Both the position numbers and the translations under genes were made by a program. Below, one piece after another: positions 48,001 through 58,441 of a stretch of DNA of 64,000 nt (position 1 is its first letter; every line of letters starts with the position of its first letter). This stretch comes from Elgaria multicarinata webbii. Taxonomy: Eukaryota; Chordata; Lepidosauria; Squamata; Anguidae. Under the pieces are notes generated by a model. It searched no databases, had not been told where the DNA came from, and worked only from the letters and a program-made list of their open reading frames with translations. Where the stretch lies: the NCBI RefSeq assembly GCF_023053635.1, contig NC_086182.1, positions 4,365,001-4,429,000 of the forward strand, read 5' to 3'.

Positions 48001-48119
48001 GAAAGAAAAGTGGGGGGAAGGAAAGGATTGCTGTCCAAACACAGGGCAGGACTCACCACTGGTGGTGCTTGGAGCAGGGCTTCTTTTGTGACGATTTCCA
48101 TCTTCTCGTCGCTCTCCAT
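41536..48119 (-). CDS. SFTPC-like: SP-C/BRICHOS-like protein with Cys-rich insert, 272 aa, five exons
   Basis: Exons are 48119-48057, 44954-44589, 42707-42567, 42006-41905 and 41682-41536, all joined in phase 0 at GT-AG introns. Surfactant protein C is a type II membrane proprotein whose hydrophobic helix is released as a surfactant peptide, and whose lumenal BRICHOS domain chaperones that helix. Here the same plan appears: short cytosolic N-terminus (MESDEKMEIVTKEALLQAPP), juxtamembrane SCPVHLRR (human CCPVHLKR), a Val/Ile helix (VLIIVMVVVVVVIIVAVLLM), HTET linker (human HTEM) and BRICHOS. The conserved BRICHOS Asp (AMVIYDF) and both Cys (DACYIARM, INILCSHVP) are kept, and the end VPIFWA matches human VPLYYI. 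Odd feature: between residue 31 and the helix lies a tract of about 70 residues with 32 Cys, absent from mammalian SP-C and raising the length from about 197 to 272. The location beside RASSF2 argues for a paralogue rather than the SFTPC orthologue. Confidence 0.9.
41683..41904 (-). other. SP-C-like intron 4
   Basis: A 222-base intron. The acceptor at CTTCTGTCACAG is chosen because it keeps phase 0; the nearer AG (CATCTCAG) would give the wrong frame. Confidence 0.75.
41905..42006 (-). CDS. SFTPC-like: SP-C-like exon 4: central BRICHOS
   Basis: The acceptor is CTGCACACAG and the donor GTAAGG. The 34 codons read LLIGYKPWQGDACYIARMNK and ENIQGLDMILKEFQ. Human SP-C has [20 protein letters not shown] and ESIPSLEALTRKVHNFQ. 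The Cys of ACYI is the first BRICHOS cysteine. Confidence 0.94.
42007..42566 (-). other. SP-C-like intron 3
   Basis: A 560-base A/T-rich intron. No repeat is recognised. Confidence 0.8.
42567..42707 (-). CDS. SFTPC-like: SP-C-like exon 3: linker and N-terminal BRICHOS
   Basis: The acceptor is CTGCTCGCAG and the donor GTGAGG. The 47 codons read VLRMTIDGLEGEKSQLNFPM, EEMEEVATFHVEDRISGPAM and VIYDFSK. They align with human VLEMSIGAPEAQ and TATFSIGSTGLVVYDYQQ. The Asp after IY is the conserved BRICHOS aspartate. Confidence 0.93.
43372..43786. mobile_element. TIR element related to 'gggtgacc' MITEs
   Basis: Ends TAGGGTGACCATATTTGGG and a complement near GTTGGTCACCCTA, with a different interior. 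It lies in intron 2 of the SP-C-like gene. Confidence 0.6.
43955..43992. repeat. (GA)n microsatellite
   Basis: About 18 GA units. Confidence 0.95.
44589..44954 (-). CDS. SFTPC-like: SP-C-like exon 2: Cys-rich tract plus transmembrane helix
   Basis: The 122 codons start at CTCCTTAG|GAC and end ACG|GTGAGT. The order is DYHALDPELIG, then six CC pairs separated by P, P, G, D and G, then mixed CxC, CPGC, CCC and CGCCC blocks, a final SCPVHLRR and the Val-rich helix, ending VQAHTET. There are 32 Cys codons, 31 of them TGC and one TGT, in a strongly GC-rich context of GCTGC units. This suggests growth by slippage or unequal exchange. The frame is uninterrupted and framed by conserved splice sites. 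It is easily missed because the exon has no internal start codon before the tract. Confidence 0.92.
45516..45932 (-). mobile_element. antisense CR1 3' end
   Basis: The longest CR1 tail here; a different repeat (CACAAGAAAGGGTCTTGTGG) begins at about 45933. It lies in intron 1 of the SP-C-like gene. Confidence 0.88.
46648..46776. mobile_element. 'ctacac' hairpin MITE
   Basis: Arms GGATCTACACTACTGCTTTA and TAAAGCAGTAGTGTAGATCC. Related copies are at 28725-28857 and 58918-59032. Confidence 0.82.
47325..47952 (+). mobile_element. L2/CR1-group LINE 3' fragment
   Basis: An open frame reads TVVHALVTSRLDFCNALYIG, KLQLVQHMAARLVTSTPRGE and SAAPRLWHGLPEEICQ, followed by a short 3' UTR and an (ATT)n tail. 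It lies antisense in intron 1 of the SP-C-like gene. Confidence 0.88.
47953..48000. repeat. (ATT)n
   Basis: About 15 units, the simple-repeat tail of the LINE fragment before it. Confidence 0.93.
48057..48119 (-). CDS. SFTPC-like: SP-C-like exon 1
   Basis: The 21 codons read MESDEKMEIVTKEALLQAPP then V, before a perfect GTGAGT donor. Human exon 1 (MDVGSKEVLMESPP) has the same length class and also stops at PP. A second, weaker GT lies three bases earlier; using it would restore the family's PPDY sequence. The ATG is the first one downstream of the TATA box. Confidence 0.88.
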
Positions 48120-48162
48120 AGCCGGGCCGTGTCCGTGATGTAGCTCCCCTGAACGGAGTGTC

Positions 48163-48172
48163 ATATATATAG
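48163..48172 (-). promoter_or_regulatory. TATA box of the SP-C-like gene
   Basis: On the minus strand CTATATATAT lies about 45 bases upstream of the ATG. This puts the expected start of transcription near 48140 and gives a 5' UTR of about 20 bases. No other core element is claimed. Confidence 0.6.
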
Positions 48173-48775
48173 GGAGTGCAGTGAAACAGGCGGGGTGCAG
48201 TTTCTCCAGCCTTGCTTGTTGGCTAAGGGAAAGCTGGCTGGGAGCCAGGCCTGCTTTTTGCCTTTGAGAACCTGCTTGCCCACCCCTGGCCTGCTTCCTT
48301 TGGTGCCAAAGACGTGGCCTCGTGGCCTTGTCCTTAAGTGCCTCTCGGGATCCTTGTCCCAGCAACTGGGGCCTTATTGCTGAAAGAACTGCAAACACTG
48401 TTCTGTTCTTTTGAGAACCAAAGTAAACTCCGTGCGATGCAACGGGCTCTCCTGCCCTTAAGATAAGTGTATCCACTTGTGTTGAGAAGGTGGCCTCTTT
48501 TCCATCTCCTCAACTAGCTGTTCCTCAAAGGGACTGAAATGTTCAAAGCAACAATTTGGAAACGAGTCTCTCCCCCTCACCCCTGTGGATCTTCTGGCTA
48601 ACAGGAGCTTCCTCTATCCTCCATGGCTTCAGTCAAAAGAAGGGACCGGGTTCTTTTGAAAATTCTTCATTAGTCCCTGGAAACGTTCACCACTGAATAT
48701 TGGGGCCACAACTTACAATTTTGTGAAGTGGGCTATAGTCCACGAAAGCTTATGCTAGCATAAATGTGTTAGGGT

Positions 48776-48905
48776 AGTATGCAATGTTAGTCCTACTTAG
48801 AGTAGACCTGTTGAAATGAATAGGGCTTATGTTAGTCATGACTAACAAGCCCGATTCATTCCAATGGGTCTACTCTAAGTGGGACTAACATTAGCTACTC
48901 CCCTT
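48776..48905. mobile_element. palindromic MITE
   Basis: Arms ATGTTAGTCCTACTTAGAGT and ACTCTAAGTGGGACTAACAT. Confidence 0.75.
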
Positions 48906-49317
48906 AGAGAGCAATCCTATGTTTTAACTGCTTTTAAATTATATGTTGTTTTAACTTGGTTCATGGTTTAATTTGTTTTTAACTGTGCATATTTATTGTT
49001 TTATACTGTATGCTTTTATCTGAGATCTTAATGATATAGGGTGGGATAGAAATGTTTTAAATAAATAAATAAATAAAGTCCCCTAGACAGTGCCTGGGGG
49101 ATATGGGATATTTTGGTTTCCTGGATCTGAGCTCGGACTCAGAGCTCTGAGCTCAGGGCCAGGAAACCATGCTCTCCACCCCATCCCCCACACCCAGCAC
49201 AGAAAGAACTGGGTTGGCTGCTGCTACAAGCTCACAAACATGAGTTCATAGGGGGTGAAATGGGACATTCCTGGGGGCAGGGAGGGGAGGAGACTGGGGA
49301 GACTGGGGAGAAGACTG

Positions 49318-49374
49318 GGGTTGGACTCGATGGCCTTGTAGGCCCCTTCCAACTTTGCTATTCTATGATTCTAT
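49318..49374 (+). mobile_element. CR1 3' tail
   Basis: GGACTCGATGGCCTTGTAGG and CTATTCTATGATTCTATG. Confidence 0.85.
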
Positions 49375-50267
49375 GTGGGGCTACAAGGTATCCCTCCCCC
49401 TCCCCAAAGCCTTAGCTGTATGGGCAAAATCACCCGTCTAGCTTAACTGCAGAGTGGAAGGCGTCCTTAGTCTTTAAGGTGCCACAAGAACCTTTGTTAT
49501 CATATATTGTATTTGTGGTTTGGTGTCTGTCTGATTTGGGTGCAATCTTTTATTTTATTTTATATACGATCACTGCTAGAATTCTTGTTTCTGTAATTAT
49601 GTGCTACTACTGGGATAACTATGATTAATTATTGAAATTGTGGTATTGTCTCACGCTTATATGAACATTCATTAAATTATAATATTTCATCCTTGGTACT
49701 GAATTGTTAATGAGATGTTTTGATATACTGATGCTGGTGTGATTTTGTTTTGCTGTGCATTCAAGTCTTTACTACCGGTTTGCTTATTGTTCTGTCTTGA
49801 TGGGTTGGTTGAGTTCCCATTGAGAAATGGCTCCTGAACCTTTGGGAAGAGCGAAAAGATGGTAGGAAAAATGACATCCTTCTTTTTGGCCCCCTGTCCC
49901 TAGATTGCGCGTGGATGGTTATGAAGAATGGGCAGTGGTGGCAGCTGCCGGTTGGGAGTGGTGGGACAGGCCACAGGGCCGATGCTCAGTATTCTTCTAA
50001 GATTGCCGGAGAAGTACAGGAGAAGACCATGTGTGGCACTTGGAAGCAGTGGAGCCAATGTACCTGATTGTGGGGGATTCTGTCTGCCACAAGTGGGTGG
50101 GGGATAGGCAGGGGGTCACTACCTCATTTGCCCTAAATATAGAGACATCTCTGAGGGAAGGCAACCCAGCAATGGGGTCTGGGACCTCCTGAGAGCTATG
50201 ATCCCGTCCAACCTCCTCAAGGTGAACTTATATCTTTGCCATTGCTGATCAGCACTGCATTCCTCAT

Positions 50268-50470
50268 AGGGTGACCATATGGAAAGGACAGGGCTCCTGT
50301 ATCTTTAACAGTTTCATAGAAAAGGGAATTTCAGCAGGTGTCACTTGTATGCCAACAGCAACTGGTGAAATTCCCTCTTCATCCCAACAGTTAAAGCTGC
50401 AGGAACTATACTAGAGTGACCAGATACAAAAGAGGGCAGGGCTCCTGCAGGTTTATCTGTTGTGATGAAG
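50268..50470. mobile_element. 'gggtgacc' palindromic MITE (partial)
   Basis: Left end AGGGTGACCATATGGAAAGG and inner arms; the right third is missing. Confidence 0.78.
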
Positions 50471-52069
50471 AGTAAATGCCTTTCTAGGGGTAACAAAGGG
50501 CAACTCCTGCAGGTACTGTTGGAAGTATTGTCCTGTCTTAAACAGACTGAACCATGGGGGAAACGCCCAGAGTTGGCTGACATGTGCATTTTCATAGTTA
50601 TCTACCCTGAAGTTCCTTTCTTTATGATAGAAGTTTGTCTTTATGAGCTAAGATAGTCTGACCCTCTTCAAAATAGAACTGTGACAATGATAGCCAATAA
50701 TGGCTCCATCCACCTTATGCAAGGTGTTCAAGCAAACATAGTTTTGCTAAATTTCCTTCCTGGTGTAAGCAAAATGAACCAAAGCACTCCATCTTGTGTG
50801 ATTCTGTATGTCTGTATTAATTATGCCAGTGTAATCAGTGATACTGTCCGCTGTTTGAACTGCATGTCTGTATAATCATTTGGTCAAAGAACGACGGAAG
50901 TAGCAACAGGAAGATATAAATTATGTGTAGCTCTTAGCTGTTGGATGTCAGTATATAGGAACACTAGAGTGTCTCTGTTTACACAACACTGGGCATTCAG
51001 CAATCACTCATGACTTTGACCGTGCATCTGTACCCTGGAACCTGCACTTCTGAGCAGTCCAAAATGGCCATCAAGGAGCCGTGCACATTCCAGCATGGCC
51101 GGTATCAAGGGTAGGCACGATTGGGCACCCGCCAAGGGCCCACACCCTAGCAGGAGCCTGCTGAGAAGACCCCCTTCCCCAAGTTGCTCCTCCTCTTCAC
51201 TACTGCAGTTTGCTTCTTCACCTGCCTCTTGCTCTGACCCAGGCAACGATGACGGTGAGGAAGAGCAGCAACAGTTGATGCTACCCTCTTGGCCACTGAC
51301 TCTCTGGTGGTCGAGCCAGCAAGTGGCAGCCATGAGGAGCCAGAGGATGAGGAGTCAGGGCAGGTGGTGAGAAGATAGACTCAACCTCATGGAGGGTGGC
51401 TTGCTCAAAGCCTCTCAGAAACCAGGAACTGCATTCCAGGGGCCTGAAGAGCCATTTTCTTTCCAAACTTCCTTCTCAAGAGCTCGCAGAGAGCTGAAGT
51501 ATTTGCTTCCTAGACCCTGGCATCTTTGACGGATGTGTGCCTTTTGGTGTCTATGTGCTCTTTCTTTAGAGAAGGTGTATTTGTCAGCTCTTTGGTTGCA
51601 CAATTTTCTGGCCTTAATTTTCTTCTTTGCTTTGGCTGACTTGACTTTGAAGGCTTCCACTGAAATGGCCCTCAAGGAGACCCTTGATTAAGGTGAGGAG
51701 GGCCCTTGCAAAACCAGATCTACGTGTGAAGTGCTTCAATTCACTCTTTCCTCACTTCCATCAGCTCGTGTTTCCCCCAGTCACATAATGGGAGCACGTG
51801 GTGAGTTAGCCAATAAACCAGCCTGGTGTGCCAAGAGGATGATGCAATTAGGCCAGCCTCTTGACGGCAGGGATAGCGTAACGGAGTAATGAGCTGGCAC
51901 TTCAGGAATGGCCGCTGAGTGTGGGCTCATCATTTCAACATAGTCGAGTGTTTGTTCCTCCTGTGGCTAAGATGTAGAAATATGCTGTATTGTATTCATT
52001 AGGTCTGTACTATCCAATCTGTGCTAACAGGACTGTATCCGATATTTTCTAGTGTGCAATATGCTAGAC

Positions 52070-52195
52070 CAGCCTTCCTCAACCTGGGGCGCTCCAGATG
52101 TGTTGGACTGCATCTCCCAGAATGCCCCAGCCAGCTGGGGCATTCTGGGAGTTGTAGTCCAACACATCTGGAGCGCCCCAGGTTGAGGAAGGCTG
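52070..52195. mobile_element. hAT hairpin MITE, family A
   Basis: Same palindrome; flanks share TGCTAG. Confidence 0.88.
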
Positions 52196-52934
52196 TGCTA
52201 GGTAATATGGGGCAGATCAAAAGGAAAATAGTCCTTTAATAAATCAGTGTGAGTTATAATAATATAAAATTAAATTCCACCTCAGCAATAATAATCTGCC
52301 TTATTATCCAATGGTTACATAACATAGGACTCGTTACACAGTGTAGTACCACAAGTTACACAGTGTAGTACCCAAGTTAATCAAAACCTTTACAGTAGTG
52401 AATCTAAGTGAAACTTTCATTAATTATAACAAGAGCAGAACACACACATATGAATTGAAAAAGCCTTAACAATTGTAACCAAAGAAGACATAGAAGGCTT
52501 TCATTAATTATAACTCTGCAGTAACGGACAGGGGAAAATAGAGAAAGCTTCCATTAATCATAACTATAACTAGACGGTAATTCCGGATAATACACCGTTT
52601 CCAAGCTTCATCAGTAATCAAAATTGGAACATTTTCAAGGTTCCTGAGAATTGCAGTTTCATCAGGGTATAAATCACAGGCTCGTTATGAATTTTAGAGG
52701 CACTGACTCCCGTGGTGGACAAAATGCTTCCTGAATCAAAGTTATCTGTCTCTGAGTGTTCCAGAATAGAATCTCGTCTTCTGGTACTGCCTTATAATGA
52801 TAGCGAAAGTCTAAACCTTTCCCCACCCTGGTGCCCTCCAGATGTTTTGATCTGCAATACCCATCATCCCCAGCCAGCATGGCCAATGCTGGGGGCTTCA
52901 GTCTAAAATTTCTAGGGGGTACCAGGTTGGGGAA

Positions 52935-53080
52935 AGGCTGGGATAGGATTTGGGCCGAGGAGACCTGGGTTCAAATCCCAACTTAGTCTGTTGGATGACC
53001 TTGGACAAGTCACACTTTCTCTCCCTAACCTACCTCACAGGGTGGTTGTGAGGATAAAGTGGGACACCCCCATAGATTCT
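52935..53080 (+). mobile_element. tRNA-SINE fragment
   Basis: CTGGGTTCAAATCCC (box B) and CTACCTCACAGGGTGGTTGT. Confidence 0.7.
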
Positions 53081-53629
53081 GTTCTGGGCTGTTTGATATC
53101 AATGAGGCTGACGTCCCCTGGGCATAGTAGATCCCTGCCGGGGCTGTGCGCCTCTCTTTCATCCTGGGCTACTGTTCATCAGCACGTTGTGTGAGCTTCA
53201 CTGGGGGCGAATGCAAGCAGGGATCGTTATTCAGTGCCATCCATTATGCATGCGACCTGGATTTTCCCTTTGTCAGCAATGCAACCTGAACGCCTCTGGT
53301 GTTCGGCTCTTCTGCAGCAGAACACGGGGACCGCTGCCTTTCGACTTCTATAAAAGCCCCCAGACAGTGTTCTGAATTGCAGCAGCGCCGGGGTCCAGGT
53401 AGTCATTGAAACGACCACTGTGATGCCTTGAAGGTCTAAAAACAGCTGGGTCATGCCCTCTGATCCCATCAAGCCATTTCCTATATCTAGGAGGCAAGAA
53501 GAGAGGTGAGGCACATGGGTTGGTTGTCAATCAAAGTTTACGGAATAAGTCTTCAGACCATTTCACACACAGTAAACCTGTGTTAAAAACAAACAATAAA
53601 TACATGAACCTTAAAACATGATGAATCTT

Positions 53630-54280
53630 AAAACTTCAAAAGGCATCCGTGGTGAAGTAGACAGATGTGCCCCCAGCATCCTCCAACAGTTGTGCCAGGT
53701 GGCCCCCGCAACCCAGATGCAGGGATGGCACCACCCTGCACGAGAAGATGGTGCGCGAGGGAACTTTGTATTGTGGGGGGGGGGCACAGAGCCATCAGAC
53801 GACAAAAGCCTTCCTGCTCCACCATCGGGAAGGGCTGGTCGTCAAGAGGCAGCATCTCTCCGACGGCCCTGGTCACCTCCCTACCTGTGGGCATTTTGAA
53901 GCCCACTCTGTACTTGCCCCACTGGTCCAGCGTGGCCTGCCTCTGTCGCCTCCCAGAGGTTGGGGAAAGGGCATGGGGGGCAGGAGCCTTGCCCACAGCA
54001 CTGATGCTGCTGCCAGCCTGAGACCGACCGCCTCTTAAGTTGAGTAAGCATGGCCAAGGTGCCCAGATGCTTCTCATCTTCCCCTGCTGAACTTTGCATC
54101 TAGCATATCTGGGATTCTCCACCACCAAAGAAAAAATGATCCCAGGCGCTAGACTTGCATTTTGCAGGAGAGGGTGCGGGTGGAGCCTCAAGAGCGCCTG
54201 CACCCGAGGAATCCCAAGCCAAGCGGGGGCGATCCGCCCCCACGCAATCATGCGCCTCAGAGTTGGTGAGCCTCCCAATC
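53630..54280 (-). mobile_element. hAT (ZBED-like) transposase relic
   Basis: The minus frame reads REVTRAVGEMLPLDDQPFPM then VEQEGFCRLMAL, matching the hAT/ZBED signature (AIGEMIALDDQPFSVVEDEGFRRLL). A different frame continues with PSRTIF and VYFTTDAF-like text, so at least one frameshift is present. Upstream text (RQATLDQWGK) fits the BED-to-core linker. No terminal repeats are identified. Confidence 0.75.
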
Positions 54281-54596
54281 CGTGGAAGGGACTCTGGAAG
54301 CCCCTTGGCAGCTGATGACCGATGGGGGCCTTCGCCCCTCAAAAAGACCCCCCCTTTTTAGGCGATGCCTGTCTTCTCACAACAGATAAACCATCTAATT
54401 CTGAAAAATTGCAGTGAACAATGAGGAAGAATTCTTAGAGAGAACACCCTGACTGACAACAAACACTATGTGGAACTGCAGTTGCAAGACGAGGAGGAGG
54501 AGGAGGCACCCCCCCCCACACACACACTGGAAGCCCAGCCAGCCAATGCTGATCGTAGTAGTAATACTACTAATGATGATGACGATGACAATCAAC

Positions 54597-56095
54597 TTAT
54601 TTATTTATTTATTTATTTTATTACATTTATATAACGCCCCACAGCCGAAGCTCTCTGGGCGGTTTACAACAATTAAAAATAGTAAACATTAAAAGTATAC
54701 AAAAATTTAAAAAACATAAAACAGTATAAAAACAACAGTATCCATTTAAAAACAACAATTCTGGGGTCCATTAAAAACAAACTTAATGTTGTTAAATGCT
54801 GTTAATGCCTGGGAGAAGAGAAAGGTCTTGACCTGGCGCCAAAAAGATAACAACGTTGGCGCCAGGCGAGCCTCATCAGGGAGATCATTCCTAAATTGGG
54901 GGCCATCACCGAAAAGGCCCTCTCCCTTGTTGCTATCCTCCGAGCTTCCATCGGAGTAGGCACTCGGAGGAGGACCTTAGATGTTGAGCGCAGTGTGCGG
55001 GCAGGTTCATGTTGGGAGAGGCGTTCCATCAGGTATTGTGGTCCCAAGCCATGTAGGGCTTTATAGGTTAAAACCAGCACCTTGAATTGGGCTCGGAAAC
55101 ATATAGGCAGCCAATGCAAGCGGGCCAGAATCGTTGTTATGTGCTCAAATCTCCCTGTTCCAGCTATCAATCTGGCCGCCGCATTTTGCACAAGCTGCAG
55201 CTTCTGGACCGTCTTCAAAGGCTGCCCCATGTAGAGGGCATTGCAGTAATCTAATTTGGAAGTTACCAAAGTATGGACAACTGAAGCTAGGTTATCCTTG
55301 TCCAGATAGGGGTGTAGCTGGGCCACCAACCGAAGTTGGTAGAAAGCACTCCGTGCCACCGAGGCCACCTGAGCCCCAAGTGACAAAGATGGTTCTAGTG
55401 CAACCCCATCCAGAACCGGTTGAACGCCCCCCATCCGATCAGAGGAACCACCCACCAGCAGCATCTCAGTCTTGTCTGGATTGAGCTTCAGTTTATTAGC
55501 CCTCATCCAGTCCATTGTCGCAGCCAAGCACCGGTTCAGCACATCCACAGCCACACCTGATGAGGATGAAAAGGAGCAGTAGAGCTGCGTGTCGTCAGCG
55601 TACTGAGGACAGCGCACTCCAAAACTCCGGATGACCGCACCCAACGGTTTCATGTACATGTTAAACAGCATGGGGGACAAGACCGACCCCTGTGGAACCC
55701 CATACCGAAGAGTCCACGGGGCCGAGCAATGTCCCCCAAGCACCACCTTCTGGAGCCGTCCTGCTAAGTAGGAGCGGAACCACTGCAGTGCAGTGCCCCC
55801 CACTCCCAGCTCAGCCAGACGTTCCAGAAGGATACCATGGTCGATGGTATCGAAAGCCGCTGAGAGATCAAGGAGAATCAACAGAGTCATGCTCCCCCTG
55901 TCTTTCTCCCGACATAGGTCATCATACAGGGCGACCAAGGCTGTTTCCGTGCCAAAACCAGGCCTGAAACCCGACTGAAATGGATCCAGATAATCAGTCT
56001 CATCCAAGAGTGTCTAGAGCTGGCCCACCACCACCCGCTCAAGGACCTTGCCCAGGTCATATATAACGATAATAATAGCACTAACAACAGAGCCC
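54597..56095 (-). mobile_element. L2/CR1-group LINE with long RT frame
   Basis: An open frame of 401 codons (56007-54802) carries RT motifs: DPFQSGFRPGFGTETAL, LLDLSAAFDTIDHGIL, YGVPQGSVLSPMLFNMYM and the catalytic PQYADDTQLYCS. The module VTSKLDYCNALYMGQPLKTV follows, and a TTTA-rich tail lies at 54597. One TAG interrupts the text upstream (VVVGQL*TLLDETD). It is 5' truncated near 56095, and no endonuclease is present. Confidence 0.92.
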
Positions 56096-56752
56096 ACCTG
56101 ACTCTAAAAATGTTTTAGCATGATGGCGGCTGACATTCCGTGGTGATTCAGTTGAATCAATACTCAAAGTCGCTTTCTTAAATGATCCAGTTCCCAGGAG
56201 CAAGAGGCATATGGAAGAGTTTGAAGAGGGGAATTTAGCAGTGTCTCATGTTTCCCCCCCTCCTCTCTCCCTGTAAGGCCTAAGTGAATATGCATCCGAG
56301 AGACGGACCTTGAGTCAAGCAAAGAAAAATACATCTACGTGGTACTTAGCCATGCTAGTTGTGCTGCACCTGAAATAGATGCGTTTGAGGTTAAATGGAA
56401 CTTTGGGTCGCAAAAGCCTAATGGAGCTCAATGTGGAGACTGAGAAACGCCAGGGTTCCTCTTTCCCATCACGGCTGCTGAGAAGCGTTGCCATCAGATC
56501 AGGACTGCTTCCAGAATGAGTTTCTTCTTTTTTTTTGTGCCTTTTGCCTCAACCAAGCCAGAGGTAGGGATCAGGTGGTGTGGTTCTGTGCAAGCAGGTT
56601 TTCTTTGCTATTATAGCTGGGTTTTGCTATCACTCAGGCCTAATCTACACCAAGCAGAATATTGCACTATGGGACCCCGGTATATGGTACGTGTCAATGG
56701 GCCCCAAGACTTGTCAGTGCATTCAATACTACTATATAAAGCGCTGGACAGT

Positions 56753-56864
56753 CACATGTCAGGGATGCTTTAAGGTAGATTCCTGCAATGAGCAGGGGGT
56801 GGGGGGGTTGGACTCGATGGCCTTATAGGCCCCTTCCAACTCTACTATTCCATGATTCTATGTA
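56753..56864 (+). mobile_element. CR1 3' tail
   Basis: GATGCTTTAAGGTAGATTCC and GGCCCCTTCCAACTCTACTA, then the octamer tail. Confidence 0.85.
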
Positions 56865-57122
56865 GTATCACTGTGTTAAACAAATTGTTTTATGTCATTT
56901 TATAGAACTAAAATTTATAAATACCTTCAGTTAGGGGATACAACATATGGCAGAAACACTGATTTGTGTATTTCCTCTCTAACGAGCATTGGTAAAGATG
57001 CAACAATTTGTAAATTTGAATTCCTGTTTCTTATTTCTAGTTATTTTAATTGTTATTAATAGTTAAACGCAACTGGTCTAAAGTGAAGTATGTAACTGTT
57101 TGTTAAAAGGTGCCCATATATT

Positions 57123-57386
57123 TAGGGTGACCATATGAAAAGGAGGACAGGGCTCCTGTATTTTTAACAGTAATGTAGAAAAGGGAATTTCAGCAGGTGT
57201 CAATTGAAGAGGGTGAAATTCCCTCTTCATCACAACAGTTAAAGCTGCAGAAGCCCTGCCCTTTTTTGTATCTGGTCACTCTACTATAGCTAGTGCAGCT
57301 TCAATTGACACCTGCTGAAATTCCCTTTGCTACATTACTGTTAAAAATACAGGAGCCCTGTCCTCCTTTTCATATGGTCACCCTAT
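57123..57386. mobile_element. 'gggtgacc' palindromic MITE
   Basis: Perfect ends AGGGTGACCATATGAAAAGG and CCTTTTCATATGGTCACCCT, and a shortened centre. Confidence 0.87.
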
Positions 57387-57649
57387 CTAATAAGAAGTAC
57401 TACCTACTTATGAAAAATATATACAGGCATGTAAACCTTGTTTAGGGAACTTACCAAATCTCCCCCAGCTAGATCAGACTGAAAAACCAAAGCTACTTGA
57501 TAGGAGAGTTTGGAATAAACTACTTATATAGTGGCATCAAGAGCAGCTGTCTGAGATCATTTACAAACACAACAGTAGTGATTTATGCTGGTAGAAGTGA
57601 CAACGGAGCTCTCGTTTTAAAGGAACAGACATGACTATGTTGTAACCAC

Positions 57650-58050
57650 TACTAGAACAACAATCCAATGCTACAAAACATTCACAAGAAAACAGATAAG
57701 TCCAGATGTGTATTTAAACCCTCTGGAGATACTGATCTAATTGCGTGAATCCAGAAAGCCTCCCTTTTTAAAAGTAAATTTAAAGCGGCTGTATGATTGT
57801 AAACAGAGGGGGAAACCCTTTCCACCATAAAAATATATATCTTCAGGGTTATGTTGACATTGGATAAAATGTGAGGGTTGGGGAGCCTCCACGTTCCGAG
57901 TGCGAATTTTACTTTTGTGCTCTGAAATTCTGACTCTTACTGGTCTGGAAGTTTGTCCTACATAATATTTAGAGCAAGGGCATTTAATCATTTAAATCAC
58001 GTGATCTGAATTGCAGTTAGTGAAGGCTCTGAAAATATGCTTGTAGTTGA
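57650..58050 (-). mobile_element. Penelope-like element, GIY-YIG fragment
   Basis: MIKCPCSKYYVGQTSRPVRV then RISEHKSKIRTRN and HFIQCQHNPEDIYFYG match the C-terminal GIY-YIG endonuclease of Penelope-like retroelements (the CP.C..YYVGQT..PV..RI.EH pattern). The fragment is short and broken. Confidence 0.82.
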
Positions 58051-58441
58051 TAGGATTGATGAATTCCTTTTTTAAAAAACCTCTGGCTGCAGCAACCACA
58101 ATGGCCGCACAGAAAATGTCCAGTAACGCCCTGGGAGCTGGCCAGTGACACCCTGGACGGATCTAGTTTTATAACTCTAATCAGAATGAATCAGTTTGTC
58201 TTCTAAGTTTGCAGTCGTCCTCAGGCCTAATAGAAGAACACAGCTGCAACCTGGTATTTCCTGTATCAGGTGCCAATGTCTGTATATAATTTTCTTGATA
58301 TTGTATGAAATTTTTTTGAACTCTAAGGATTGAAAGTGGAAATTCACCTTCATCAATAAAAAGGTTGCTTTAATAAAAGCCGTTTGCTTTTCAAAAACGT
58401 TTGCCTTGCTTTAAATCCAGTGTTGCTAAAGCAAAAGGGAA

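Larger units (their letters stand above)
44955..48056 (-). other. SP-C-like intron 1 (3.1 kb)
   Basis: It contains an L2-type RT fragment and (ATT)n (47.3-48.0 kb, opposite strand), a 'ctacac' hairpin MITE (46.65-46.78 kb), and an antisense CR1 tail joined to another repeat (45.51-46.05 kb). It ends in a pyrimidine tract and CTCCTTAG. Confidence 0.75.
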
